Made by a program: the position numbers and the translations under genes. This document shows positions 21,380 through 31,545 of a stretch of DNA of 64,000 nucleotides, one piece after another. Positions within the stretch are counted from its first letter, which is position 1; every line of letters starts with the position of its first letter. The notes under the pieces are model-generated. The model ran no database searches, was not told the DNA's origin, and saw only the letters and a list, made by a program, of their open reading frames with translations. This DNA is from Aquabacterium humicola (GTDB taxonomy: Bacteria > Pseudomonadota > Gammaproteobacteria > Burkholderiales > Burkholderiaceae_C): positions 62,001 to 126,000 of the forward strand of contig NZ_JARGNB010000004.1 of NCBI RefSeq assembly GCF_030167915.1. The letters are read 5' to 3'.

Positions 21380-23782
21380 TTAGGGGCCGCTCTGCGCGGA
21401 GATCGGAGGGGGCACGCCGTGCGGATCGCGCAGCAGGCGGTAGCCGGGGATATTGTCCTTCAACACCTGCAACGCGTTGGAGCCCAGGCGGGACAGACCG
21501 ACGAGTTCGAGTTGCAACGACAGTTGCGTGGTCGCGCGGTTGCTGGCGGTCGACTGGCGCTCGGCAACGAGGCGGCCGATCCAGCAGCCGGCGTCGTACT
21601 CCACGCCGACGATCGAGCCGGTGACGCGGCTGTCCTGCAGGCTGTAGTTGACCCGGCCGACGGCATACAGCGTGCCGCCGCAGCCGCCGGACGCGCCGAC
21701 CGGCCTGGCCTGGCCGCGGTAGACCGGCCATTGCCAGCCGATCGCCAGCTGTTCGGACAGCCCGCGCGTCAGCAGGTAGTTCGCGCTGATCGTGCGGAAC
21801 GGGCCCGGCTGGTACAGCACGGTGGCGTTCGAGCGCACGGTGCGCCGGGTGTCGGGGTTGTATTCGAGCGCCGCGTCGAAGGTCCAGTTCGGCAGCAGCG
21901 AGGTCGCACCGTCGAGCAGCACGTTGGAGACGCGCCGGGTCAGCGGCTGGCCGGCCGGCGGCACCGTGACACGCTGGTCGCGGAACAGCAGCCGCTGCGC
22001 GAGGCCCAGGCGCAGCAGCTCGGCGCCGCTGGCCGCGTGCACCAGCCGCGTGACCACGCCGGCGGTGAGCTGGTGGGCATCGGCGACGCGGTCGATGCCG
22101 GAGAAGGTCTTGTCGTCGAACAGCGTGACGAGGTTGAAGTCGCGGTCGGCCGAGTCGAAGTTCGGCAGGCGGCTCTGGTCGCGGTAGGGCGTGTTCGAGT
22201 ACAGCAGGCGCGGCTCCAGCGTCTGGCGCATCGGCTGGCCGAACCAGCGGCTGGGCCGCTCGAAGATCATGCCGCCCTCGGCGCTGTAGGTCGGGATCAC
22301 GCGGCTGGCATGCGTGCGGCCGTCGCTCATCGCCTGGTCGGTCGCGTAGCTGGCGGCATTGACCGTGACCTTCGGCGTCAGCCACCAGCCGGCAGTGCCG
22401 AAGCGGCGGCTCAGCTGGCCCAGCGCGTGCGCGCGCCAGCCGGTGAGCTCGTCGTCGCGCACGCCGCCGACTTCCGGCCGCGTGAAGCGGTTGAGCTCGG
22501 TCTCCAGCACGCCGTAGATCCGCCCCGGCAGCGCCGGTTCGAGCTTCAGGCCCATCTGCGGGCTGCGCTGGTACGGCGCGATGATGCCGGCCGTCGGGTC
22601 CTTGGCGGTCAGCACCTGCCAGTGCAGCAGGCGGGTGTAGGCCAGGCCGGGCCCGATCGGCGTCTCGAAGCGGCGCTCGGCCGAGAAGTCCATCGGCAGC
22701 AGGCGCGGCGTGAAGCTGCGAATCTGCTTCGGGAAGTCCTCCCAGTACGCGTCGTCGGAGACGCGGAACAGAAACGCCTTGTAGCGCCAGTCGCGGCGCT
22801 CGCCGTCGTGCTCGAAGGTCCACGCATGGCGCGAACGTTCGGCAACGCGGTCGCGCGGCAGGAGGTCCAGGTGCAGCAGCCCGCGATCGTGCGGCTCGAG
22901 GTAGCGGAACTGCGCCGAGCCGGCGGCGCCGCGCCGCGTCAGGATGGTCGGCGTGAAGGTCGCGTCGCGGTTCGGCGCGATGTTCCAGTAGTACGGCACG
23001 CCGAACTCGAAGCCGCTGCGGCTGGACAGGCCGATGTCCGGCGGCAGCCAGCCGGTCTTGCGGTCGTCGCTGAGCGGGAAGCTCAGGATCGGCGCACCGA
23101 GGATCGGCACGCCGAGGAAGCGCAGCACCGCGTCTTCGGCGATGCCTTCGTTGGCATCCATGTCGAGCCGGATGCGGCTGGTCGTCAGCAGCCAGTCGGG
23201 GTCCTGCGAACCGTCGCGCGGGCAGCTGGAATAGACCGCGTTGCTCAGCCGCGAGCGCGACGAGTCGATGAAGTCGACGCGGTCGGCGCGGCCACCCGAG
23301 CCGAGTTGCGTGAACTCGAACTCCGGCTGCAGGAAGAAGCCCTCGAAACGCTGCACCTTCAGTTGCAGCTCGGGGCCGCGGTAGATGCTGCCCTCGCGCT
23401 CGATGCGCACGCCGCCGCGCGCGATCGCGAGGTCCTCCGGGCTGTCGTAGGTCAGCCGGTCGGCGCGGATGAAGGTGCCGGCGCGGCGGAACTGCACGTC
23501 GCCCTCGGCGATCGCGTCGAGGTCCGGCCGCGCGCGCAGCACGTCGGCCTGCAGGATCACCGGGCGCTGGCGGACCTGGTCGCCGCGCGGCGGGGGCGCC
23601 AGGGAGGTCGACGGCTTCAGCGCCAGCGGTTCGGACGCGGCCGGCGCCGGGGCGGAGGCGGCTGCCGCCGGAGCGGGTGTCTGCGCCTGCGCGCCGGCGC
23701 CGAGCGCCAGCACGGCCAGCGGCACGGCCTGCAGGCTCAGGCGACGGCGGCGGCGCAACGGGGGACGGGCACGAGCGGGCAA
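21380..23782 (-). CDS. lptD: LPS-assembly protein LptD
   Basis: This outer-membrane beta-barrel of about 800 residues inserts lipopolysaccharide with LptE. A signal peptide (LSLQAVPLAVLALGAGAQAQ) leads into an Ala/Pro-rich linker, the OstA-like periplasmic domain (ILQADVLRARPDLDAIAEGDVQ) and the long barrel. Cysteines in YSSCPRDG, GGCGGT and DAGCWIG are placed to form the LptD disulphides. The start is uncertain: the frame is open to 24037, beyond the divergent amgK start. I chose TTG 23782, directly before the signal peptide; TTG 23827 and GTG 23842 are alternatives. Confidence 0.93.
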   Translation of the reverse strand: MPARARPPLRRRRRLSLQAVPLAVLALGAGAQAQTPAPAAAASAPAPAASEPLALKPSTSLAPPPRGDQVRQRPVILQADVLRARPDLDAIAEGDVQFRRAGTFIRADRLTYDSPEDLAIARGGVRIEREGSIYRGPELQLKVQRFEGFFLQPEFEFTQLGSGGRADRVDFIDSSRSRLSNAVYSSCPRDGSQDPDWLLTTSRIRLDMDANEGIAEDAVLRFLGVPILGAPILSFPLSDDRKTGWLPPDIGLSSRSGFEFGVPYYWNIAPNRDATFTPTILTRRGAAGSAQFRYLEPHDRGLLHLDLLPRDRVAERSRHAWTFEHDGERRDWRYKAFLFRVSDDAYWEDFPKQIRSFTPRLLPMDFSAERRFETPIGPGLAYTRLLHWQVLTAKDPTAGIIAPYQRSPQMGLKLEPALPGRIYGVLETELNRFTRPEVGGVRDDELTGWRAHALGQLSRRFGTAGWWLTPKVTVNAASYATDQAMSDGRTHASRVIPTYSAEGGMIFERPSRWFGQPMRQTLEPRLLYSNTPYRDQSRLPNFDSADRDFNLVTLFDDKTFSGIDRVADAHQLTAGVVTRLVHAASGAELLRLGLAQRLLFRDQRVTVPPAGQPLTRRVSNVLLDGATSLLPNWTFDAALEYNPDTRRTVRSNATVLYQPGPFRTISANYLLTRGLSEQLAIGWQWPVYRGQARPVGASGGCGGTLYAVGRVNYSLQDSRVTGSIVGVEYDAGCWIGRLVAERQSTASNRATTQLSLQLELVGLSRLGSNALQVLKDNIPGYRLLRDPHGVPPPISAQSGP

Positions 23783-23803
23783 GGCGATCCGGGCTGGCGC
23801 GAC

Positions 23804-23850
23804 ATGCGCGCCACGGCGCGCGACCAATGAAATGCGCGCCACGGCGCGCG
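23804..23850. repeat. Direct repeat of a palindromic 19-mer in the lptD-amgK gap
   Basis: ATGCGCGCCACGGCGCGCG occurs exactly twice, at 23804-23822 and 23832-23850, with a 28-base period. Each copy is itself a near-perfect dyad (CGCGCC-ACG-GCGCG). It sits just before, or inside, the lptD 5' end depending on the true start. Confidence 0.7.
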
Positions 23851-23914
23851 TCGGGAACTCAGCAAACGGCGGGCGTCGGGGGTGGTCCCGGCGCGGCCCG
23901 GCGCGGCCGATTCG

Positions 23915-23920
23915 TAGAAT
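23915..23920 (+). promoter_or_regulatory. -10 box upstream of amgK
   Basis: TAGAATCG lies 46 bases before the amgK ATG. The following CGATCGAT is a short palindrome. The form is the same as upstream of bamE and maeB. Confidence 0.45.
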
Positions 23921-23966
23921 CGATCGATTATCCACGAGCGCTCCCGGCGCCTGAGCCCGGCCTCGC

Positions 23967-25028
23967 ATGTCTGCTTCCCCTGCCCCCATCGTCTGGCCCA
24001 GCGCCGACCGCGAAGCCGCCTTCCTGCGCTGGATCACGCCGCTGTGCGCCGAGCACCGGCTCGAGCTCGCGAGCCTCGAACCGGCGTCGGCCGACGCCAG
24101 CTTCCGCCGCTACTTCCGCCTGCACGGCGCCAACGGCTCGCTGATCGTGATGGACGCGCCACCGCCGCAGGAAGACGTGCGGCCCTTCGTCGACATCGCC
24201 GGCCGCATCGGCCGCGCCGGCCTGCATGCGCCGGCGGTGCTGGCCTGCGATGCCGAGGCCGGCTTCCTGCTGCTGTCGGACCTCGGCCGCACGCTCTACC
24301 TCGACGAAGTGCAGCGCGACGACGGCGCCGCCGCCGACCGGCTGATGCGCGAGGCGATCGGCGCGTTGGTGCAGTTCCAGCAGCGCGTCGACGCCACCGG
24401 CCTGCCGGGCTACGACGAGGCACTGCTGCAGCGCGAGATGGCGCTGTTCCCCGACTGGTGCGTCGAGCGCGAATACGGCCTGACCTGGACCGACGCGCAG
24501 CGCGCGCAGTGGACCCGGATCACGGATCTGCTGGTGAAGAGCGCGCTGGCGCAGCCGACGGTCGCGGTGCACCGCGACTGGATGCCGCGCAACCTGATGG
24601 TCACCGCGCCGAATCCCGGCATCCTCGACTTCCAGGACGCGGTACGCGGGCCGATCACCTACGACATCGCCTCGCTGCTGCGCGACGCCTTCCTGTCCTG
24701 GGACGAGGAGCGCGAGATCGACTGGGCGGTGCGCTGGTGGCAGCAGGCGCGCGCGGCGGGCCTCTTCGGCGATCACCCGATGGGCGACGACTTCGGCGAA
24801 TGCTGGCGCGCGCTGGAGTGGATGGGCTTGCAGCGGCACCTGAAGGTGCTGGGCATCTTCTGCCGCCTGAAGCACCGCGACGGCAAGCCGCGCTACAGCG
24901 CCGACCTCGGCCGCTTCTTCGCCTACGCCACGCGTGTCGCGCTGCGCTACTCGGAGCTGAAGCCGCTGGTGCGGCTGATCGAGCCGATGACCGGGCCGCT
25001 GACGGCCACCGGCTTCACGCTGCGCTGA
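23967..25028 (+). CDS. amgK: N-acetylmuramate/N-acetylglucosamine 1-kinase AmgK
   Basis: This 353-residue aminoglycoside-phosphotransferase-fold kinase resembles AmgK, which phosphorylates the anomeric hydroxyl of MurNAc/GlcNAc in the recycling route that bypasses de novo UDP-MurNAc synthesis. The catalytic loop HRDWMPRNLM and metal site ILDFQDA are intact. It is divergent from lptD, as in Pseudomonas and Burkholderiales. The partner nucleotidyltransferase murU, normally directly downstream, is absent; a convergent LysR gene overlaps the last 14 bases instead. Confidence 0.9.
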   Translation: MSASPAPIVWPSADREAAFLRWITPLCAEHRLELASLEPASADASFRRYFRLHGANGSLIVMDAPPPQEDVRPFVDIAGRIGRAGLHAPAVLACDAEAGFLLLSDLGRTLYLDEVQRDDGAAADRLMREAIGALVQFQQRVDATGLPGYDEALLQREMALFPDWCVEREYGLTWTDAQRAQWTRITDLLVKSALAQPTVAVHRDWMPRNLMVTAPNPGILDFQDAVRGPITYDIASLLRDAFLSWDEEREIDWAVRWWQQARAAGLFGDHPMGDDFGECWRALEWMGLQRHLKVLGIFCRLKHRDGKPRYSADLGRFFAYATRVALRYSELKPLVRLIEPMTGPLTATGFTLR

Positions 25029-26052
25029 CGGTGCCGGCTTCCGGCTGACGCGGCGGCTCGCCGGCGGCCTTCGCGGCCGCGCAGCCGCTGTACGCACGCG
25101 TCTCGCAGCCGGCGGCGGCCAGCCAGGGGTCGCGGTCCTCGCCGCCGAAGACGCCGAGCAGGAAGTCGAGGAAGGCGCGCGTGCGCGCCGGCACGTGCTT
25201 GCGCGTCGGCATCGCCGCCCACAGGGTCATCGAGAACAGCCCCCATTCGGGCAGCACGCGTTCGAGCGCGTGTTCCAGCAGCGCGTCCTCGATCAGGAAG
25301 GACGGCAGCCCGGCGATGCCCAGGCCGTGCAGGGCCGCGGCGTACATCGTGTCGGTGTGCGAGGTCGAGAGCACCGGCCGCTGCGGCACCAGCGTGACCA
25401 TTTCGCCGGCCGGTTCGTCGTCGCCCCAGTGGCCGCGGTGGAAGTCGATGCCGCGTTGCAGCTCGGAGATCGGCGGCAGCAGCGTGTCGTGCTGCGCCAG
25501 CTCGCTCGGGTGCAGCGGGCGGCCGCGGCGGTCCAGGTACTCAGGCGAGGCGCACAGGATCACCTCGGTGCGCGCGAGGCGGCGCGCGACGAAGTCGCCG
25601 CCGGCCAGCGGCCGGCGCGCGCTGAACAGCGTCAGGTCGAAGGCTTCGTCGAGCGTCTCGACCGGCCCCGGCGAATGCAGCTCGACGGTGACCTGCGGGT
25701 ACTTGTGGTGGAAGCGCGGCAGGTGCTTCGCGAGCTGGTGCACCGCCAGCGCCGGCGGCACCAGCACGCGCAGGTGGCCGCGCGGATCGCTGGTCGCCGC
25801 GCCGGCCAGCGCCTCGGCTTCCTCGATCTCGCCGAGGATGCGCCGGGTGCGCTCGAGGAAGGCGTCGCCGACCTCGGTCAGCGCGATGCGCCGCGTCGTG
25901 CGGTTCAGCAGGCGCGCGCCGAGGTGGGCCTCGAGCTCGGCCACCAGCCGCGTCACCACCGCGGGCGCCACGTCCAGCGCCCGCGCCGCCGCGGCGAAGC
26001 CGCCTTCGTCGATCACGCGGGCGAACACCCGCATCGCCTTGAGTTGGTCCAT
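25015..26052 (-). CDS. LysR-family transcriptional regulator
   Basis: This 345-residue regulator has an N-terminal winged helix (MDQLKAMRVFARVIDEGGFAAA onward, helix-turn-helix about 17-36) and a C-terminal periplasmic-binding-like effector domain. It is of the subgroup with long Pro/Ala-rich tails; the last 40 residues look disordered. The frame is open upstream, but the ATG at MDQLKAM fits the family. It diverges from a DUF4148 gene across 255 bases containing a good dyad. The inducer and targets are unknown. Confidence 0.9.
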   Translation of the reverse strand: MDQLKAMRVFARVIDEGGFAAAARALDVAPAVVTRLVAELEAHLGARLLNRTTRRIALTEVGDAFLERTRRILGEIEEAEALAGAATSDPRGHLRVLVPPALAVHQLAKHLPRFHHKYPQVTVELHSPGPVETLDEAFDLTLFSARRPLAGGDFVARRLARTEVILCASPEYLDRRGRPLHPSELAQHDTLLPPISELQRGIDFHRGHWGDDEPAGEMVTLVPQRPVLSTSHTDTMYAAALHGLGIAGLPSFLIEDALLEHALERVLPEWGLFSMTLWAAMPTRKHVPARTRAFLDFLLGVFGGEDRDPWLAAAGCETRAYSGCAAAKAAGEPPRQPEAGTVSAA

Positions 26053-26130
26053 CGATGCGCTCCGAGCAGCGGTGGGACAGGCCACGATTATTCGTCGATC
26101 GGCAATGGCCTGTTGAGCATCTCGGCATTT

Positions 26131-26147
26131 ATTCGCAATACGCGAAT
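26131..26147. promoter_or_regulatory. Dyad operator candidate between LysR and DUF4148 genes
   Basis: ATTCGC-AATAC-GCGAAT is a perfect 6-5-6 inverted repeat of the size LysR proteins bind. It overlaps a second dyad, GGCATT (26124-26129) with AATGCC (26144-26149). A TAGAGT sequence follows at 26151-26156. It lies 79 bases from the LysR start, a usual place for autoregulation and divergent activation. Confidence 0.5.
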
Positions 26148-26245
26148 GCCTAGAGTTCATCCCAGGCCGAACCCCGTCGCCATCGAGTGAAGGCCGTCAC
26201 TCGCTGCCAGCGCAGTGCGCACTCGTCGCGACAGGGTCCGATTTC

Positions 26246-26251
26246 TAGAGT
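26246..26251 (+). promoter_or_regulatory. -10 box candidate upstream of the DUF4148 gene
   Basis: TAGAGT within TAGAGTTCA lies 56 bases before the ATG. The same nine bases occur at 26151-26159 next to the dyad, so either or both may be -10 regions. Confidence 0.4.
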
Positions 26252-26307
26252 TCAGCCAGGCCGATGCATGCCGCACGGCCCCGGCCTCACCCCTCAGGAG
26301 TCTTGTC

Positions 26308-26661
26308 ATGCAAACCCGTTCCCTGCTGATCGCCGCCGCCGTCGCCTTCGCTTCCGGTGCCGCGCTGGCCGACGATCCCACCATCGACACCACGCCCTTC
26401 CAATCGACGATGACGCGCGCCCAGGTCAAGGCCGATGTCCAGGTCGCCCATGCGCTGCATCAGCTGCAGCCGGCCGGCGAGCGCGATGCCGCGCCGTCGG
26501 TGGTGCCGACCTACGCCGTGGCGCGTTCGGCCGTCAAGGCCGAGGTGCTGGCCGCGCGCGCCGCCGGCACGCTGCTGCCGGCGGGCGAGGTGTTCGACGG
26601 CACGACCCGTGGCCGCGCCGTGCAGCGCGCCGTCGACTCGTCCAACGTCGCGCGCCGCTGA
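26308..26661 (+). CDS. Secreted DUF4148-domain protein
   Basis: This 117-residue small protein has a clear signal peptide (LLIAAAVAFASGAALA). It carries two related helical repeats of the DUF4148 type (TRAQVKADVQVAHALHQL and ARSAVKAEVLAARAAGTLLPAGE). DUF4148 proteins are small, periplasmic or secreted, abundant in Burkholderiales and of unknown function. CAGGAG at 26295-26300 sets the start. It is monocistronic and divergent from a LysR regulator, which may control it. Confidence 0.85.
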   Translation: MQTRSLLIAAAVAFASGAALADDPTIDTTPFQSTMTRAQVKADVQVAHALHQLQPAGERDAAPSVVPTYAVARSAVKAEVLAARAAGTLLPAGEVFDGTTRGRAVQRAVDSSNVARR

Positions 26662-26698
26662 TCGGCGCGCCGCTGTCGCGCGCGCACCCGACGCGCAT

Positions 26699-26730
26699 CA
26701 GGGGCGCGGCAGGGGCGCGGCAGGGGCGCG

Positions 26731-26742
<12 letters not shown>
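26699..26742. repeat. 11-bp tandem repeat across the M20 peptidase stop codon
   Basis: Four consecutive 11-base units of the form CAGGGGCGCGG (the last two diverged) run through the gap and over the stop codon of the reverse-strand peptidase gene (26731-26733). Slippage here would change the end of the protein or the spacing to the DUF4148 gene. Confidence 0.75.
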
Positions 26743-28206
<1,464 letters not shown>

Positions 28207-28305
28207 GGTGCTTGTGGCTCCACGGGCAGCACCGGCTGCCCTCAGGGGATGGATCGCGGAGTTTAGGCCTGCGCGCCCGCCCGTGGGCGCCGCAGGTCCA
28301 TGCCC

Positions 28306-28376
28306 TTCAGGCGTTCAGCGCGCGCATTCGCTTCAGGCGTTCAGCGCGGGCATTCGTTTCAGGCGCTCAGCGCGCC
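28306..28376. repeat. 26-bp tandem repeat at the 3' end of the lysophospholipase-like gene
   Basis: A 26-base unit starting TTCAGGCGTTCAGCGCG is repeated 2.7 times, from 28306, 28332 and 28358. The last unit contains the gene's stop codon and final codons. The unit therefore looks like a duplicated gene end. Confidence 0.75.
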
Positions 28377-29219
28377 GTGCGGCACCAGCCAGCGCGACAG
28401 CTCGCCCAGCACTTCGCGCTGCTCGGGCTCGTTGAAGATCTCGTGCGAGAAGCCGTCGTAGCGCTTGCTGTGCACGACGCCGCGCGGTGCGGCGGCCGCG
28501 AAGGCATCGCTGCCGCGCGGCGCGACGCAGCGGTCGGCGCCGGCATAGAGCAGCGCGGTCGGCAGCGTCCAGGCGCCGGCGCGCTGGCGCACCAGCTCGC
28601 CGCCGTCGACGATGAAGCGCGCCAGCCGCGGCGTGATGCGGTCGTGCACCAGCGGATCGTCGACATAGGCCTTCACGACCGCCGGATCGCGCGACACCCA
28701 GGCCGGGTTCAGGCCGTTGTTCACCGCGAGGTTCGGCGCCAGCGGCCCGAGCACGGCGAGCAGCGCCTTCTGGGCCACGTTCATGCCGGGATCCAGCGCC
28801 GGCGACGACATCACCAGCGCATCCACCAGCCGCCACCACGCCGCCGGCTGCGCCGCCAGGCCCTCGGCGACGAAGCGGCCGACGATCAGCCCGCCCAGGC
28901 TGTGGCCCAGCAGCACCAGCGGCCCCGGGTGCGCCGCCTTCACCGCATCGATCACCCGCGCGAGGTCGTCGAGCAGGCTGTCGGCATGCGCCAGCGCGCC
29001 GCGCGCGCCGCCGGAGCGGCCGTGGCCGCGGTGGTCGTAGCCGACCACGTTCCAGGCGTTGGCATTGAGGTGGGACGCGACATGCGCATAGCGCCCGGCA
29101 TGTTCGCCGAGTCCGTGCACGATCAGCACGGTGCCGCGCGCGGGTGCGCCGCCATCCAGCGGCCAGTGACTGAGGTGCAGCGGAAGGCCGTCGGCGGTTT
29201 GCAGGGTGGAGGAGTGCAT
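28359..29219 (-). CDS. Alpha/beta hydrolase, monoacylglycerol lipase/lysophospholipase-like
   Basis: This 286-residue Hydrolase_4-type enzyme has HGLGEHAGRYAHVA near the N-terminus and the nucleophile elbow GHSLGG (S107). The acid and His are in the C-terminal segment (YAGADRCVAP, then GFSHEIFNE). These match monoacylglycerol lipase and PldB-like lysophospholipases. No signal peptide is seen. I chose the ATG at MHSSTLQTADG, the family start; the frame is open upstream. A LysR gene diverges from it 104 bases away and may be its regulator. Confidence 0.85.
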   Translation of the reverse strand: MHSSTLQTADGLPLHLSHWPLDGGAPARGTVLIVHGLGEHAGRYAHVASHLNANAWNVVGYDHRGHGRSGGARGALAHADSLLDDLARVIDAVKAAHPGPLVLLGHSLGGLIVGRFVAEGLAAQPAAWWRLVDALVMSSPALDPGMNVAQKALLAVLGPLAPNLAVNNGLNPAWVSRDPAVVKAYVDDPLVHDRITPRLARFIVDGGELVRQRAGAWTLPTALLYAGADRCVAPRGSDAFAAAAPRGVVHSKRYDGFSHEIFNEPEQREVLGELSRWLVPHGALSA

Positions 29220-29322
29220 GGGAGCCGGAGTGTAGGCAGCCGGACGCCTCGCCCCGGCCCGGACGCACCGGCGACCTCGACAAGGCTTGGCGCGCGGCGC
29301 CGCTGCCTCTACGCTGCGGCGC

Positions 29323-30210
29323 ATGCGACTCAAGCACATCGAGGTCTTCAACGCGATCATGCTGACCGGCAGCGCCAGCGCCGCCGCGCGGCTGCTGCAT
29401 GTCTCCCAGCCGGCGGTCACGCAGACGCTGCAGCACGCCGAGCTGCAACTGGGCTATGCCCTCTTCACCCGCCAGCGCAACCGGCTGGTGGCCACCAGCG
29501 AAGCGCAGGCGCTGTACCCCGAAGTGCAGCGACTGATGTCGCAGCTCGAATCGGTGCGCCGGCTCGCGCTGGCCCTGAGGCAGGGCGAAGGCGCGCAGCT
29601 GCGCATCCTGATCGTGCCTTCGCTCGCCGTGCATGCGCTGCCGGCGGCGCTGCAAAGATTCCGCAAGAAGCATCCCGAGCTGCCGGTGTCCATCCAGACG
29701 CTGCACACGCGCGAGATCGTTCGATCGATTGCGCTGCAGGAAGGCGACGTCGGCATCGTCTACGGCAGCCTGCCGCACCCGGCGCTGCACGAGGAAGTGG
29801 TGGCCACCGGCCGACTGGTGTGCGTGGCGCCGGTGAGCACGCCGCGCGCCGACCGCCGCCAGACCGTCGCGCTGGAAGAGCTGCTGCGCGCGCCCTTCAT
29901 CCGCATCGACGAACGCGACCCGCTCGGCGCGGCGCTCGCCGACCAGTGGTCGCGCTTGGGGTTGGCGCCGCGCGCCGGCATCACCGTGCAGACCCACCAC
30001 ATCGCGATGCTGCTGGCCGAGCAGGGCTTCGGCCCGGCGATCATCGACTCGTTCACCGCGCGCTCCAGCACCAGCGACCGCTTGCACGTGCGCACGCTGC
30101 TGCCCGAGGTGCCGGTCGAGGTGCGGGCGCTGCTGCCGCAGGGCCAGCGCTCGACGCGGCCGGTGGCCGACTTCCTGGCGGCGTTCAAGGCGGTGACGGC
30201 GGACGGATGA
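29323..30210 (+). CDS. LysR-family transcriptional regulator
   Basis: This 295-residue regulator has helix-turn-helix residues about 16-36 (SASAAARLLHVSQPAVTQ) and a substrate-binding-like effector domain. It belongs to the group related to amino-acid and opine-type regulators (MRLKHIEVFNAIM start). It is divergent from the hydrolase gene and convergent with the amino-acid cluster that follows. Either could be its target, the cluster being the better metabolic fit. The ATG chosen drops a 12-codon upstream extension without homology. Confidence 0.88.
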   Translation: MRLKHIEVFNAIMLTGSASAAARLLHVSQPAVTQTLQHAELQLGYALFTRQRNRLVATSEAQALYPEVQRLMSQLESVRRLALALRQGEGAQLRILIVPSLAVHALPAALQRFRKKHPELPVSIQTLHTREIVRSIALQEGDVGIVYGSLPHPALHEEVVATGRLVCVAPVSTPRADRRQTVALEELLRAPFIRIDERDPLGAALADQWSRLGLAPRAGITVQTHHIAMLLAEQGFGPAIIDSFTARSSTSDRLHVRTLLPEVPVEVRALLPQGQRSTRPVADFLAAFKAVTADG

Positions 30211-30234
30211 GCCGGGCCGCCGCCCGCGCCGGCG

Positions 30235-31533
30235 CTACGCCGCCTGGGCCGCGAAGGTGAACGGGCGGTCGTCGATCCGCTTCGCTCGGCCGCTCATTTC
30301 ATCCGCTATCAAGGCCGCCGACCCGCAGGCCAGCGTCAGCCCCAGCGCGCCATGGCCGGCGTTGAGCCACAGCCCGGGCCAGCGCGTCGCGCCGACCAGC
30401 GGGCGGCCGCCGGGTGTCGCCGGACGCAAGCCGGCCCAGGGCTGCGGATCGTCGAAGCGGCAGGCGCCGGGAAAAGTCGCGCGCACCGCATCGCACAGCG
30501 CGGCGATGCGGCGCGGGTCGATGCGCCGGTCGGCCCCGCAGAGCTCGGCGAAGCCGGCAATCCGCAGCTGCGGCCCCAGCCGCGCGTAGACCAGCTTGCG
30601 CGCGCTGTCGGTGACGCTGGCACGCGGCGCGGCCGCGTCGTTGACCACCGGCAGCGTCACGCTGTAGCCGCGGATCGGCTCGATCGGCGGCGTCCAGCCC
30701 AGCGGCTGCAGCAGGCTGGCGCAGGCCGGCCCGGCGGCCAGCACGAAGGCATCGGCCTCCAGCGTGCGGCCTTCCAGCCGCAGCGCGGCGATGCGGCCGC
30801 CGCGCTGCTCGAAGGCGAAGGCCGGCGCGCCGAAGTGGCGGGCCGCGCCGCTGGCCTCGACCAGCGCCTGCGCCAGCAGCGAGGTGTCGATGACCTCCTC
30901 GTCGGCCGTCCACACGCCGAAGGCGATGTCGCCGCCGCCCGCCCCGGCACTCGCACCCAGCGCCGGTTCCAGCGCCCGGCACTCGTCGGCGTCGACGATG
31001 CGCTGCACGCAGCCGAGCCGGCGCTGGAAGCCGATCTGGCGCTCGACCGCTGCGCGGGACGCGGCGTCGCGGTAGAGCACCAGCTTGCCCGGCTGCGCAT
31101 GCAGGCAGCGCGCCGCCATCCCGGGCTGCTCGGCGAGCCAGCGGTGCAGGGTCGTGCGGCTCAGGCCCGACAGCGCGAGCAGCGCCGCCGTCGTGCGATG
31201 CACCTCGCGCCAGCGGCAGGCGGCGACGAACGCGGCGAGCCAGCGCAGGTGCGCGGCTTCGGGCCGTGGCCGCCAGCGCAGCGGGCTGTCGTCCGACAGC
31301 AGCCAGCCGGGCAGCGCACGCAGCGCATCGGGTGTGGCCAGCGGCTCGACATAGCTGTAGCTCAGCTGCGCACCGTTGGCCCGGCTCTCGCCGAGACCCG
31401 GTGCCGGCTGCGCATCGACCAGCGAGACCTGCCAGCCGTCGCGCGCCAGCGCGTAGGCCGTCGCCGCACCGACGATGCCGGCACCGACGATGCAGACATG
31501 CCGGCCGCCGCCGGAGGAGGGAGAAGCGGCCAT
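30235..31533 (-). CDS. FAD-dependent D-amino-acid dehydrogenase-like oxidoreductase
   Basis: This 432-residue DAO-superfamily flavoprotein has the FAD dinucleotide motif VCIVGAGIVGAATAYALA at residues 13-30. The C-terminal flavin contact region is PWAGLRPATPGGRPLVG, followed by LWLNAGHGALGLTLA. It resembles DadA, which oxidises D-amino acids to keto acids. It is third in a reverse operon after a periplasmic amino-acid-binding protein and an Asp/Glu racemase, supporting a role in D-amino-acid use. The substrate is inferred. Confidence 0.85.
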   Translation of the reverse strand: MAASPSSGGGRHVCIVGAGIVGAATAYALARDGWQVSLVDAQPAPGLGESRANGAQLSYSYVEPLATPDALRALPGWLLSDDSPLRWRPRPEAAHLRWLAAFVAACRWREVHRTTAALLALSGLSRTTLHRWLAEQPGMAARCLHAQPGKLVLYRDAASRAAVERQIGFQRRLGCVQRIVDADECRALEPALGASAGAGGGDIAFGVWTADEEVIDTSLLAQALVEASGAARHFGAPAFAFEQRGGRIAALRLEGRTLEADAFVLAAGPACASLLQPLGWTPPIEPIRGYSVTLPVVNDAAAPRASVTDSARKLVYARLGPQLRIAGFAELCGADRRIDPRRIAALCDAVRATFPGACRFDDPQPWAGLRPATPGGRPLVGATRWPGLWLNAGHGALGLTLACGSAALIADEMSGRAKRIDDRPFTFAAQAA

Positions 31534-31545
31534 CGCGACGCCCGA

